Assembly (NCBI GenBank): GCA_020847555.1
Contig: JADLBT010000217.1
Coordinates: forward strand, 1 to 19,093
Source: Gemmataceae bacterium
GTDB taxonomy: Bacteria; Planctomycetota; Planctomycetia; Gemmatales; Gemmataceae
Length of the DNA stretch: 19,093 bases
Direction: 5' to 3'
Shown piece by piece: positions 1 through 5,839 of the stretch (position 1 is its first letter; each line of letters opens with the position of its first letter). Position numbers and translations under genes: made by a program. Under the pieces are notes generated by a model that made no database searches, was not told where the DNA came from, and was given only the letters and a program-made list of their open reading frames with translations.

Positions 1-1026
1 TCCTGCACCCAGGCGGAGTACCTGCTGCTGGAAGACCCGGCAGCAGGTCCCGCCGGCTACGTCTCCGATGCCCGCCCTGGCCGCGCCAACTGGTGCGCAG
101 GCGTGCTGGATCGCCTGCTCGAGGCGACGGGCGCACGCTATCTCCGGCTCTCCGTTGAATGGGCGAACGTCGAGCCCGAACGCGGCCAGTACGACTTCGC
201 CCTGATCGACGCGCTGCTCGCCGTCGCCGAGCGGCGTCAGGCGCGCGTGTTGTTGACCGTCGGCGTAAAGGGCCAGCGGCACCCGGAGTACTACCTGCCG
301 AGCTGGCTGACAGCCGCCCGCCAGTATGCGGAGGGCGCGACCGTCTCTGACGACCCCCTCCTGCACGACAACGCGCTGGCGATGGTCGGAGCCGTCGTTC
401 GGCACGTGGCCGCGTCCCCGGCGATCGACGCCTGGGCGGCGGACAACGAGCCGTTCCTGCCCTCGCCGCGCGCGGAGAACTGGGTCCTCAGCCGGAGCTT
501 CGTCGAGGAGGAGGAAAGCGTAATCCGCGGCAACGACTCGGCCGCGCGCCCGGTGCTCATCAACCACGCGGAGCACTTCGTCTTCGACCGCCGCTGGGAG
601 TGGACGCTCGCGGACGCCGACGTGGTCGGCACGTCGCTCTATCCTTTTCGCAACTACGAGATCGCGGGCCACACCTTCGTCGTCCCGATTCTGGAGATAG
701 GGCCACTCGCGCCCAACTACGCGGCGCGGGCGCGGATGACGAAGGCAGCCGGTAAGCAGTACTGGATCACAGAGCTGCAGGCGGAGCCCTGGCCTGACGG
801 GGACATCCGCTATCTGTCGCCCCAGCACCCGCCACGTGATCTCACGCCCGCGAACTTCAGGAGGAACGTGGACTACGCCCGACGGACGGGGGCAGAGCGC
901 GTCTACCTCTGGGGTGCCGAGTGGTGGCTCTTCCAGGCCGAGCGGTATGGGGACGGCGAGTGGCTGGAGCTTGCGCGGGGGGTGATCGCGACGTCGTCGG
1001 GGCCCGCAGCACCGCAGGCCAACTGA
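1..1026 (+). CDS. Clan GH-A glycoside hydrolase-like protein, 5' end outside window
   Basis: The frame is open from base 1 and ends at 1026, so the gene starts upstream; the GTG at 103 is internal because the reading 5' of it is already protein-like. At least 341 residues are visible. The protein reads as a TIM-barrel glycosidase of the GH5/GH42-like clan GH-A. Two motifs place the catalytic carboxylates: DNEPFLP, with the acid/base Glu at bases 448-450, and WITELQAEPW, with the nucleophile Glu at 772-774. They are 108 residues apart, which is usual for the clan. RLSVEWANVEPERGQYDF is the conserved early strand-loop. The substrate cannot be told, and whether it is exported is unknown because the N-terminus is missing. 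The next gene follows 88 bases later with its own promoter. The family-level call is fairly secure; the exact GH family is not. Confidence 0.8.
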   Translation, partial: SCTQAEYLLLEDPAAGPAGYVSDARPGRANWCAGVLDRLLEATGARYLRLSVEWANVEPERGQYDFALIDALLAVAERRQARVLLTVGVKGQRHPEYYLPSWLTAARQYAEGATVSDDPLLHDNALAMVGAVVRHVAASPAIDAWAADNEPFLPSPRAENWVLSRSFVEEEESVIRGNDSAARPVLINHAEHFVFDRRWEWTLADADVVGTSLYPFRNYEIAGHTFVVPILEIGPLAPNYAARARMTKAAGKQYWITELQAEPWPDGDIRYLSPQHPPRDLTPANFRRNVDYARRTGAERVYLWGAEWWLFQAERYGDGEWLELARGVIATSSGPAAPQAN

Positions 1027-1053
1027 GCAGAGTGCGCCCATGCGAATTATCAG

Positions 1054-1059
1054 TAGAAT
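1054..1059 (+). promoter_or_regulatory. Candidate -10 box for the Thr-rich secreted protein
   Basis: TAGAAT lies in a locally AT-richer stretch of the 88-base gap between the glycosidase and the next gene. No convincing -35 hexamer is seen 16-18 bases upstream. The implied transcript start near 1066 leaves a leader of about 50 bases containing a good Shine-Dalgarno sequence (GGAGGAG, 1099-1105). Confidence 0.4.
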
Positions 1060-1114
1060 CCCCAGGCGCAGCTTGCTCCAGACACAGGCTGGCTGCTCGG
1101 AGGAGTGTCGCGCC

Positions 1115-1813
1115 ATGAAGCTCTTCGCATCGCTGCTCGCGGCAGCCGTCGCCGCCTTGATGGCCGGGGCCGCCCTGGCCGACACGCCGACGGCCACTTC
1201 CAGCGCTACGGCGACGACCAGCACCGCGACATCGACAGCGACGGCCACGACTACGGCGACGTCGACACCGGGGCTCCCGGCAGTCACGGACGCGGCGGCC
1301 TTCCGTGACGACCTGCTGACCCTGGGCATGGGCAACCTGTCGGCGCAGGAATCGGCGGGCTTCGACGGCTTCTTCCCGGTATGGGCGACTGCGTATCCGG
1401 GGCTGCGCGGCGTCGGCTACGCGGTTCCCGCGGGGAACGGAACGGTCTCCGTCTACCGCAATCTCCTTCATCCCAAGGACCTGGGCTCGCCTGCGAACCC
1501 CACGGTCATCGCCTTCGCCGTCACGGACGTGAGCGGCAGGTGCGCCGGAGGTGTCATCTACGGCTTTCCAAAGACCGACCGTTCGACGACGGTCGCGAGC
1601 GCTACGCCCTGCACGGCGCAGGCAGTGGTGAGCGCGTTCAGCGCGTCGTTCCAGCCGCCGAGCACGGCCACGGCGACCGCCACAGGGGCGCCGCTCCCGC
1701 CTGCCACCGGCGCCGGTCAGACCGAGAGCGCGGCGCTGCCCCTGCTCGCCGCTGCCGGGGTGGCGCTCGCTGCGGCGGGCCTGGCCGGGGTAGTGGCAGC
1801 CCGCCGAAGGTAG
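1115..1813 (+). CDS. Secreted Thr/Ser-rich protein with sortase-like C-terminal tail
   Basis: The protein has 232 aa from the ATG at 1115, chosen because GGAGGAG (1099-1105) lies 9 bases upstream and the signal peptide begins there. Residues 1-22 (MKLFASLLAAAVAALMAGAA) form a Sec signal peptide. Residues 23-52 are an almost pure Thr/Ala/Ser linker of the mucin type. Residues about 55-175 form a globular domain I do not recognise, with two cysteines (RCAGG and TPCTAQ) that could form one disulfide. A second short Thr-Ala linker leads to LPPATG (194-199), a hydrophobic segment of about 25 residues and a terminal RRR. This resembles a cell-wall sorting signal, with PPATG in place of LPXTG. No sortase gene is in the window. 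It converges on the ligase gene with 8 bases between stop codons. It is likely surface-displayed; its function is unknown. Confidence 0.75.
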   Translation: MKLFASLLAAAVAALMAGAALADTPTATSSATATTSTATSTATATTTATSTPGLPAVTDAAAFRDDLLTLGMGNLSAQESAGFDGFFPVWATAYPGLRGVGYAVPAGNGTVSVYRNLLHPKDLGSPANPTVIAFAVTDVSGRCAGGVIYGFPKTDRSTTVASATPCTAQAVVSAFSASFQPPSTATATATGAPLPPATGAGQTESAALPLLAAAGVALAAAGLAGVVAARRR

Positions 1814-1821
1814 GGGGGTTC

Positions 1822-2865
1822 TCAGGACCCGCCGAACAGCTGGCGAAGTTCGGCGGGCACGATGGCTTCAAGCTGGTCGAAGGTGCAGGCGGCCGGAGGC
1901 TTGTCCGAGCGCCAGCGCCGAAAGGTCGCGGCGTGGCGGAAACGCTCGCCCTGCAGATAATCGAAGGTGACTTCGCAGACCAGCTCCGGGCGGAGCCGTT
2001 CCCAGGATTGGTCTTTGCCTGCCGTCCAGCGGCTCTGGCCGCCGGGGGCGCGACCCTGGCCGAAACCGGAGGCCTGGTCGTCGGTACGACAGGGCGCCAG
2101 CAGGCCGACGAGCTCCTGTCGCTGGGCCGCGGTGAAGCTCGACGTGTGGCCCACGAGGTGGAGCACGCCCGTGTCGTCGTACAGACCGAGGAGGAGAGAG
2201 CCGACAGAACGGCCCTCCCCCCCGCGATACCAGCGGAAGCCGCCCACCACGCAGTCGCAGGTCCGCAGGTGCTTGATCTTCGCCATCGCGCGCACGCCTG
2301 GCTGGTAGCGCGCAGCCAGGGGCTTGGCGATCACGCCGTCGAGGCCAGCGCCTTCGAAGCGGTCGAACCAGTCCCGGGCGACGGCCGCGTCGTGCGTCGC
2401 CGGTGTCAGGAAGACGGGTGGGCCCACGCCGGCGAGGAGGATTTCGAGACCTGCGCGGCGCATGGCGAACGGCTGGCCGCGAAGGTCCTCGGCGCCCCTC
2501 GCCAGCAGGTCGAAGGCGACGAAGGAGGCGGGTGTTTCGCCGGCGAGCTTGCGCACACGCGAAGCGGCGGGATGGAGGCGGAGCTGGAGCGCGTCGAAGT
2601 CGAGCCCGTGGGGAGCCATGATGACGATCTCGCCGTCGAGGACGAGCGGCACGGGGAGGACGCGGGCCATGCCTTCGGCGAGCTCGGGGAAGTAGCGTGC
2701 GAGCGGCCTGAGGTCGCGGCTCTGGAGGTAGACGCCGCCGTCGTCGACGAAGGCGAGCGCGCGGAAGCCGTCCCATTTCGGCTCATAAAGCCAACCGTCG
2801 CCCTCCGGGATGGCAGGCGTGAGGCGGGCGAGCATCGGTGCTATCGGCGGAGCGAGCACGACCAC
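1822..2865 (-). CDS. ligC: ATP-dependent DNA ligase, LigC-like
   Basis: The protein has 347 aa, the usual length of stand-alone bacterial LigC ligases. Motif I is YEPKWDGFR, with the AMP-accepting lysine at residue 30. Further nucleotidyltransferase motifs follow: LQSRDL (47-52), LDGEIV (76-81), VAFDLL (116-121), GLDGVIAKP (174-182) and MAKIK (194-198). Residues about 200-347 match the OB-fold domain, ending in the FRRWRSDKPP region typical of LigC. The enzyme seals DNA nicks using ATP; relatives act in NHEJ or base-excision repair. No Ku, polymerase or phosphoesterase gene is adjacent, and the NHEJ link is family knowledge only. The start is uncertain: GTG at 2865, GTG at 2859 or ATG at 2835 all keep motif I, and none has a clear Shine-Dalgarno sequence. 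Confidence 0.88.
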   Translation of the reverse strand: MVVLAPPIAPMLARLTPAIPEGDGWLYEPKWDGFRALAFVDDGGVYLQSRDLRPLARYFPELAEGMARVLPVPLVLDGEIVIMAPHGLDFDALQLRLHPAASRVRKLAGETPASFVAFDLLARGAEDLRGQPFAMRRAGLEILLAGVGPPVFLTPATHDAAVARDWFDRFEGAGLDGVIAKPLAARYQPGVRAMAKIKHLRTCDCVVGGFRWYRGGEGRSVGSLLLGLYDDTGVLHLVGHTSSFTAAQRQELVGLLAPCRTDDQASGFGQGRAPGGQSRWTAGKDQSWERLRPELVCEVTFDYLQGERFRHAATFRRWRSDKPPAACTFDQLEAIVPAELRQLFGGS

Positions 2866-2909
2866 AGGCTGCGGGGCGCCAGGGGAACGCGCAACGCGCG
2901 GCCAACGCG

Positions 2910-3083
2910 TCAGGCGGCCTGGCGATGCTCCTCGTTGGTGATGAAGTCCGACTCTTCGAGCCAGTTCTTGAAGGTCTTCCGGACGCCGCAGACACGGCAG
3001 ACACCCTCGCTACGCGGGCCCTGGGCCTCCTCGATGCGCCAGTGGTGAGCGTGGGCGGGCCGCGTGTCGGTTGTCGATTCCAT
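2910..3083 (-). CDS. 57-aa single-CxxC zinc-ribbon-like protein
   Basis: This small acidic protein has an N-terminal HAHHW, then CRVCG (Cys29, Cys32), a conserved-looking FKNWLEESDFITNEEHR segment and His53. The CxxC with flanking histidines suggests one bound zinc. I chose the ATG at 3083 over the GTG at 3092 because GGGAG (3092-3096 on this strand) sits 8 bases before the ATG and overlaps the GTG. The reading looks like a real protein, since codon use and motifs are coherent and the frame has no antisense competitor. I believe similar short proteins occur in other Chloroflexota, but that is from memory. Function unknown; a regulatory or RNA/DNA-binding role is only a guess. It lies 44 bases upstream of the ligase start on the same strand and could be cotranscribed. 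Confidence 0.7.
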   Translation of the reverse strand: MESTTDTRPAHAHHWRIEEAQGPRSEGVCRVCGVRKTFKNWLEESDFITNEEHRQAA

Positions 3084-3531
3084 TGCTGTCACTCCCAGGG
3101 GCCAGTCGGCCGACCTTCATTTGCACGGTAGCGGGCATCTCGCCTCCGATTGCAGGGCCGATCGGACGGCGATTGCTCGGCCTTTCGGCGGAGTATGGCC
3201 AAGGTGGGATTGCAGAAGTGCAACCGAAGGCGCGCGTTTCATGCCTGTCCCGGAAGGGAATGGGGCGCGGACCGGGTTGCGGCCGGTCGGCCGAGCGCCT
3301 CGCTGTCCTACGCGAGTGCACTGGGTCTTACCGCAGCCGGGCAGGGAAGCGCTGCGACGTGCGGGATTCCCCGGTCTGCCCTCGGCGCTGTAACGGTATT
3401 GCGATTGGGAGGCCCCGATTCTTCACGTCGGGCTCGTCCGTTCTGTCTAGACTTTCCGTGCGGTCCGGCTACTCTATAGATCTGTCACGGATCCCGAGCG
3501 CTGAGGTGGGCGGTCGTCCGGAGGCGGTATT
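3084..3531. other. 448-base divergent intergenic region
   Basis: This region separates the two divergent small zinc-ribbon genes. Several reading frames are open across it, but their translations are rich in Arg, Ser and Gly without motif or composition support, so I call no gene. The right end holds the promoter and leader of the 65-aa gene. On the minus strand TACCGT (3129-3134) is a weak -10 candidate for the 57-aa gene. I see no tRNA, riboswitch or long inverted repeat. Confidence 0.5.
3448..3475 (+). promoter_or_regulatory. Candidate promoter of the 65-aa gene
   Basis: TAGACT (3448-3453) and TACTCT (3470-3475) are separated by 16 bases in a locally AT-rich patch that continues as CTATAGATC. 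Transcription would start near 3482, giving a leader of about 50 bases with a Shine-Dalgarno GGAGG at 3520-3524. The -35 match is poor; the -10 resembles other -10 boxes in this window. Confidence 0.4.
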
Positions 3532-3729
3532 GTGCAGATAAAAGTCATCGAATTCGAGCTGGTATGCCGCAACCATGGTGTGCATAAGACGCTGGTACCG
3601 GCGCTTGCGCCGCGGCCGCAGTACTGTGCGCATTGCTTCCTGCCCGTGGACACGCGGCGGGAGCTGCGGCGCTTTGCGATCGACGGTCCGCTGCCGACCC
3701 CTGTCGGGACGGAGGCGTGGATCGGCTGA
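3532..3729 (+). CDS. 65-aa zinc-ribbon protein (CxxH...CxxC)
   Basis: The gene starts with GTG at 3532, 7 bases after GGAGG (3520-3524). The protein opens MQIKVIEFELVCRNHGVHK and carries Cys12-x2-His15 and Cys32-x2-Cys35 (CAHC), a plausible four-ligand zinc ribbon. A basic stretch (RRELRRF) and a proline-rich tail follow. There is no signal peptide or membrane segment, so it is cytoplasmic. It is a short orphan transcription unit with its own promoter upstream and the hairpin terminator at 3862-3893 downstream. Function unknown. The organised zinc ligands, good Shine-Dalgarno sequence and start make it more credible than chance. It may be a small nucleic-acid-binding or regulatory protein, but nothing here proves that. 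Confidence 0.68.
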   Translation: MQIKVIEFELVCRNHGVHKTLVPALAPRPQYCAHCFLPVDTRRELRRFAIDGPLPTPVGTEAWIG

Positions 3730-3861
3730 GCGCGGCGTCTGGTCCGCTATCACGCTCGTGGGCCTTGAGAACATCATCGCGCAGAATGGCCGATCTTCAT
3801 CGCGCGAATCCTCTACGGCGTTCTCCCGGCGCGCTGCTCTCAGGCGTGGGCGCTGAACACC

Positions 3862-3893
3862 AAGGGGCGCGGGTGTGGACACCCGCGCCCCTT
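3862..3893. terminator. Bidirectional intrinsic terminator hairpin
   Basis: A perfect 15-base inverted repeat, AAGGGGCGCGGGTGT (3862-3876) and its complement (3879-3893), is separated by GG, so the innermost pairs open to form the loop. The flanking A/T on each arm gives only a short U tract in either direction. It lies exactly between two convergent genes (65-aa gene ending 3729 and 85-aa gene ending 3905), where a shared terminator is expected. Confidence 0.85.
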
Positions 3894-3904
3894 CTATCCG
3901 CTGA

Positions 3905-4162
3905 CTATGGGTTGCAGTACGCCCGGATGATGTCCTTTACTTCTTGGACAGTAAGGCCGCTTGCGTCCGCGATCCCGCCAATACCGTGGATGCCTGCCGT
4001 GGTGCCAACCTGGGCGAGATAGGCCGTCGTCTGACCCACGCAGTTCTTGTCGCCGGGCGTACCGGGTGCAGCGTGATTGTCGGACGCCGCCAGGGCGACG
4101 CCGCTAAAGGCGGAGATGGCGAAGGCGCCACCAAGAACGAGTGTAAGGATCCGTGTCTTCAA
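3905..4162 (-). CDS. 85-aa secreted protein with two cysteines
   Basis: The gene starts at TTG 4162, fixed by a perfect AGGAGG (4169-4174 on this strand) 6 bases upstream and by the signal peptide that begins there (MKTRILTLVLGGAFAISAFS, ending near ALAASDN). The mature protein of about 60 residues has two cysteines, one in DKNCVGQT near its start and one in the terminal AYCNP, probably a single disulfide. Between them is a glycine-rich segment (HGIGGIADASG) followed by a helix-like LTVQEVKDIIRAY. There is no membrane anchor after the signal peptide, so it is exported or released. I do not recognise the family. It is monocistronic, with a strong hairpin terminator 12 bases past the stop. Confidence 0.78.
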   Translation of the reverse strand: MKTRILTLVLGGAFAISAFSGVALAASDNHAAPGTPGDKNCVGQTTAYLAQVGTTAGIHGIGGIADASGLTVQEVKDIIRAYCNP

Positions 4163-4168
4163 AGCTAT

Positions 4169-4189
4169 CCTCCTGCCACAGTAGGCAGG
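4169..4189 (-). promoter_or_regulatory. Shine-Dalgarno sequence overlapped by a small hairpin
   Basis: On the minus strand CCTGCC and GGCAGG (4184-4189 and 4172-4177) form a 6-bp stem with a TACTGT loop. The 3' arm shares its last three bases with AGGAGG (4169-4174), the ribosome site of the 85-aa secreted protein. Folding would partly mask the site. The Shine-Dalgarno is certain; the regulatory effect is conjecture. Confidence 0.45.
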
Positions 4190-4461
4190 GGCGGTGTACG
4201 CCAGTCGCAGCGCCATGTCCATAGGTTCAATGGTGATTGATATGAAACGTTTATGTGCCGGCGGGGCAAGTCTGGAAACTCCGGCTAATCACTCACGAAA
4301 GCGGTAATCGAACTGCGACGGTGGGCTGCGCCACGCGCGGCCCAGCAGTCGAAATGGCCGCGCGGAAGACCCCGTCGAGAGGGGAAGAGCGTACTGCCAT
4401 CGACGGGAAGAAACGGGCGGTTGGAGGCGGCGCGTGGTGTGCCCGGAGCGGAGGCCGCCGC

Positions 4462-4467
4462 TATACT
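4462..4467 (+). promoter_or_regulatory. Candidate -10 box of tRNA-Thr
   Basis: TATACT stands out in an otherwise GC-rich run and lies 41 bases before the tRNA 5' end. No clear -35 hexamer is visible 16-18 bases upstream. Confidence 0.45.
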
Positions 4468-4508
4468 CAGCGGCAGCGGTCGGCGACGCGGCCGCCGCGA
4501 GGCAGCCG

Positions 4509-4583
4509 GCCGACGTAGCTCAGTGGTAGAGCAGCTGTTTCGTAAACAGCAGGTCGTCGGTTCGAATCCGACCGTCGGCTCCA
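4509..4583 (+). tRNA. tRNA-Thr (anticodon CGU), CCA encoded
   Basis: A full cloverleaf can be drawn: acceptor stem GCCGACG (4509-4515) with CGTCGGC (4573-4579), D stem GCTC/GAGC (4518-4521, 4529-4532), anticodon stem GCTGT/ACAGC (4534-4538, 4546-4550), and T stem GTCGG/CCGAC with loop TTCGAAT. The anticodon loop TTCGTAA puts CGT at 4541-4543, which decodes ACG (Thr). All stems pair perfectly. The discriminator base is T4580, and CCA is encoded at 4581-4583. It stands alone with no neighbouring tRNA genes. Confidence 0.97.
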
Positions 4584-4728
4584 AACCTCGTCCTGGACTG
4601 TCCCGCTGTGCCGCGAGGGCGGGCCGGGCACGTTCCCTACAGTCGCCGGGCCCAGAAATCGACTGCCCAAGCGCCAACCTGCTGAGCTGATCGGGCGGGC
4701 TGTTAGAGGCGCACCCAATGCCTGCGGG

Positions 4729-5634
4729 CTAGCCGGACGCGACAAGCCGGGGCGCCGGGCGCGCCGCTGCGAGCAGGGCGTCCAGAACCTCGCCGGCGTG
4801 GTCGACTACCCAGAAATGGCCAACCCCGGGGAGGAAGCGTGCCCGGCACCCCGGAATGGCGCGGGCGAGGTGGCGGCCCATCGCCGGCGGCACGTTCTGG
4901 TCGTCCATCCCCTGCCAGAGATCGACCGGGGTGCGGATCTCGGCCAGATGGAATCCCCAGGGACGGGCAGAGAGGGCGAGGTCGCGGTTGGCGCCTCTCA
5001 CGCCCTGACGGAACGCCTCGCGGGCGTCCCGCAGCAGCAGCCGGCGGACCGCGGGTCGCTCGAGGATGACGCGGTCGGGTGCCGGCGCCCCCTTGATCAA
5101 TTGGGCGAGAGAGGTGCGCGGGAAACGGCGCGTGAGAAAACGGGCAAGGCGGTTCGGCACACCGGCGACGAGGGGCAGGCGCCGCGCGAGGCGATAGAGG
5201 GCGGCGTTCAACTGGTTCATGCCCTCGGCGCTGTTGTCGAAGCCGAGCGGTGCCATGCTGCTGACCAGTGCCGCCGCCTGGACTGATTCTCCGAGCTTCC
5301 AGGCGCAGGCGGCGGCGCAGGGTCCGCCGCCGGCAAGGCCGGCAACGCCGAAGCGGTCTAGCCCCAGGCCGTCGGCGAAGTCGGCGACGACGTCCGGCCA
5401 GGTAGTGAAGCGCCAGCGCTCGTAGTCCGAGAGGCCGTAGCCCGGCCGGTCGAGGGCGAGAACGCGAACGCCCCGCTGGCGTGCGGCGGCGTCGAAGATC
5501 TCGCCTTCGAGGCGCGAGCCCGGATAGCTGTGGAAGAAGAGGAGCGGCCAGCCCGCGGGGTCGCCGTATTCGTTGTAGGCGAGGAGGCGGCCGTTCGCCC
5601 GCCGGAAGAGTCGATCCGGCGTAGTGCGCGTCAT
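4729..5634 (-). CDS. Alpha/beta hydrolase-fold protein lacking nucleophilic serine
   Basis: The protein has 301 aa from the ATG at 5634. It shows the alpha/beta-hydrolase plan: HSYPGSR (35-41) for the oxyanion loop, DRPGYGLSD (62-70), a nucleophile elbow, an acid in GMDDQNVP (Asp244/245) and the base His273 in GVGHFW. In relatives the elbow reads GxSGGGP; here it is GLAGGGP, so residue 101 is Ala (codon GCC at 5332-5334, minus strand). The frame is otherwise intact and the Asp and His are kept, so the protein may be a non-hydrolytic binding protein or use another mechanism. A sequencing error is possible. The start fits a leaderless transcript: -10 TACTCT ends 6 bases before the ATG and no Shine-Dalgarno is present. 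An upstream in-frame ATG at 5706 would place this promoter inside the gene. Confidence 0.85.
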   Translation of the reverse strand: MTRTTPDRLFRRANGRLLAYNEYGDPAGWPLLFFHSYPGSRLEGEIFDAAARQRGVRVLALDRPGYGLSDYERWRFTTWPDVVADFADGLGLDRFGVAGLAGGGPCAAACAWKLGESVQAAALVSSMAPLGFDNSAEGMNQLNAALYRLARRLPLVAGVPNRLARFLTRRFPRTSLAQLIKGAPAPDRVILERPAVRRLLLRDAREAFRQGVRGANRDLALSARPWGFHLAEIRTPVDLWQGMDDQNVPPAMGRHLARAIPGCRARFLPGVGHFWVVDHAGEVLDALLAAARPAPRLVASG

Positions 5635-5640
5635 GCCGGG

Positions 5641-5669
5641 AGAGTATGCGCGCCGGACGCCGGCGTAAA
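5641..5669 (-). promoter_or_regulatory. Promoter giving a probable leaderless mRNA (hydrolase 5634)
   Basis: On the minus strand TTTACG (5664-5669) and TACTCT (5641-5646) are separated by 17 bases. Only CCCGGC lies between the -10 box and the ATG, so the transcript start should coincide with or adjoin the start codon. Confidence 0.6.
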
Positions 5670-5734
5670 GTGGCGGACTTCGGGCCGGAACGCCGCAGCC
5701 GGGCATGGCAAGAGCAAGGGATGTCGAGCAGCTG

Positions 5735-5801
5735 ACGTCATGCCGAGCGAGGCGACACGGCGGGGCAGGACGGCGGGCTCGTCCTCAGGGGCGAGTGTGT
5801 T
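5735..5801. repeat. Possible remnant of a dispersed intergenic repeat
   Basis: The 5' part reads GTCATGCCGAGCGAGGCGA (5738-5756), which resembles the dispersed CATTCTGAGCGAAGCGA-type intergenic repeats known from many bacteria. It is followed by CTCGTCC/GGGGCGAG (5779 onward), which can form a small hairpin. It occupies the gap between two minus-strand genes. No second full copy is in the window, so the repeat status rests on resemblance. Confidence 0.3.
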
Positions 5802-5839
5802 CGGGCCGACCGGGGGCGAATGCAGGAGGCATCGAGGCA

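Larger units (their letters stand above)
4163..4508. other. 346-base intergenic region upstream of the 85-aa gene and tRNA-Thr
   Basis: On the minus side it holds the leader of the 85-aa gene, including the Shine-Dalgarno hairpin. The stretch 4223-4260 is the most AT-rich part of the gap and probably holds that gene's promoter, but I cannot assign -35 and -10 boxes with confidence. GCCGG (4257-4261) and CCGGC (4281-4285) can pair around a 19-base loop; I match it to no known RNA class. The right end has the tRNA -10 box. No protein-coding frame is convincing. Confidence 0.5.

Noticed and set aside
1816..1830. Small hairpin GGGTTC/GGACCC between convergent stops
   Set aside because: Six pairs including one G-T, a 3-base loop and no T tract; too weak to call a terminator.
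1381..3048. A 555-aa plus-strand open frame
   Set aside because: It runs antisense to the ligase and out of frame with the secreted protein; the translation is Arg/Gly/Ala-rich with no motifs, as expected from high-GC shadow frames.
3150..3479. 109-aa plus-strand frame in the long gap
   Set aside because: No Shine-Dalgarno, no motif, and competing frames of equal quality overlap it.
4257..4285. Possible riboswitch or structured RNA with a GCCGG/CCGGC stem
   Set aside because: Compared by eye with cyclic di-GMP, cobalamin and folate classes and did not match; on either strand no conserved core is evident.
4421..4690. 89-aa frame over the tRNA
   Set aside because: It reads through the tRNA-Thr gene and is a by-product of its sequence.
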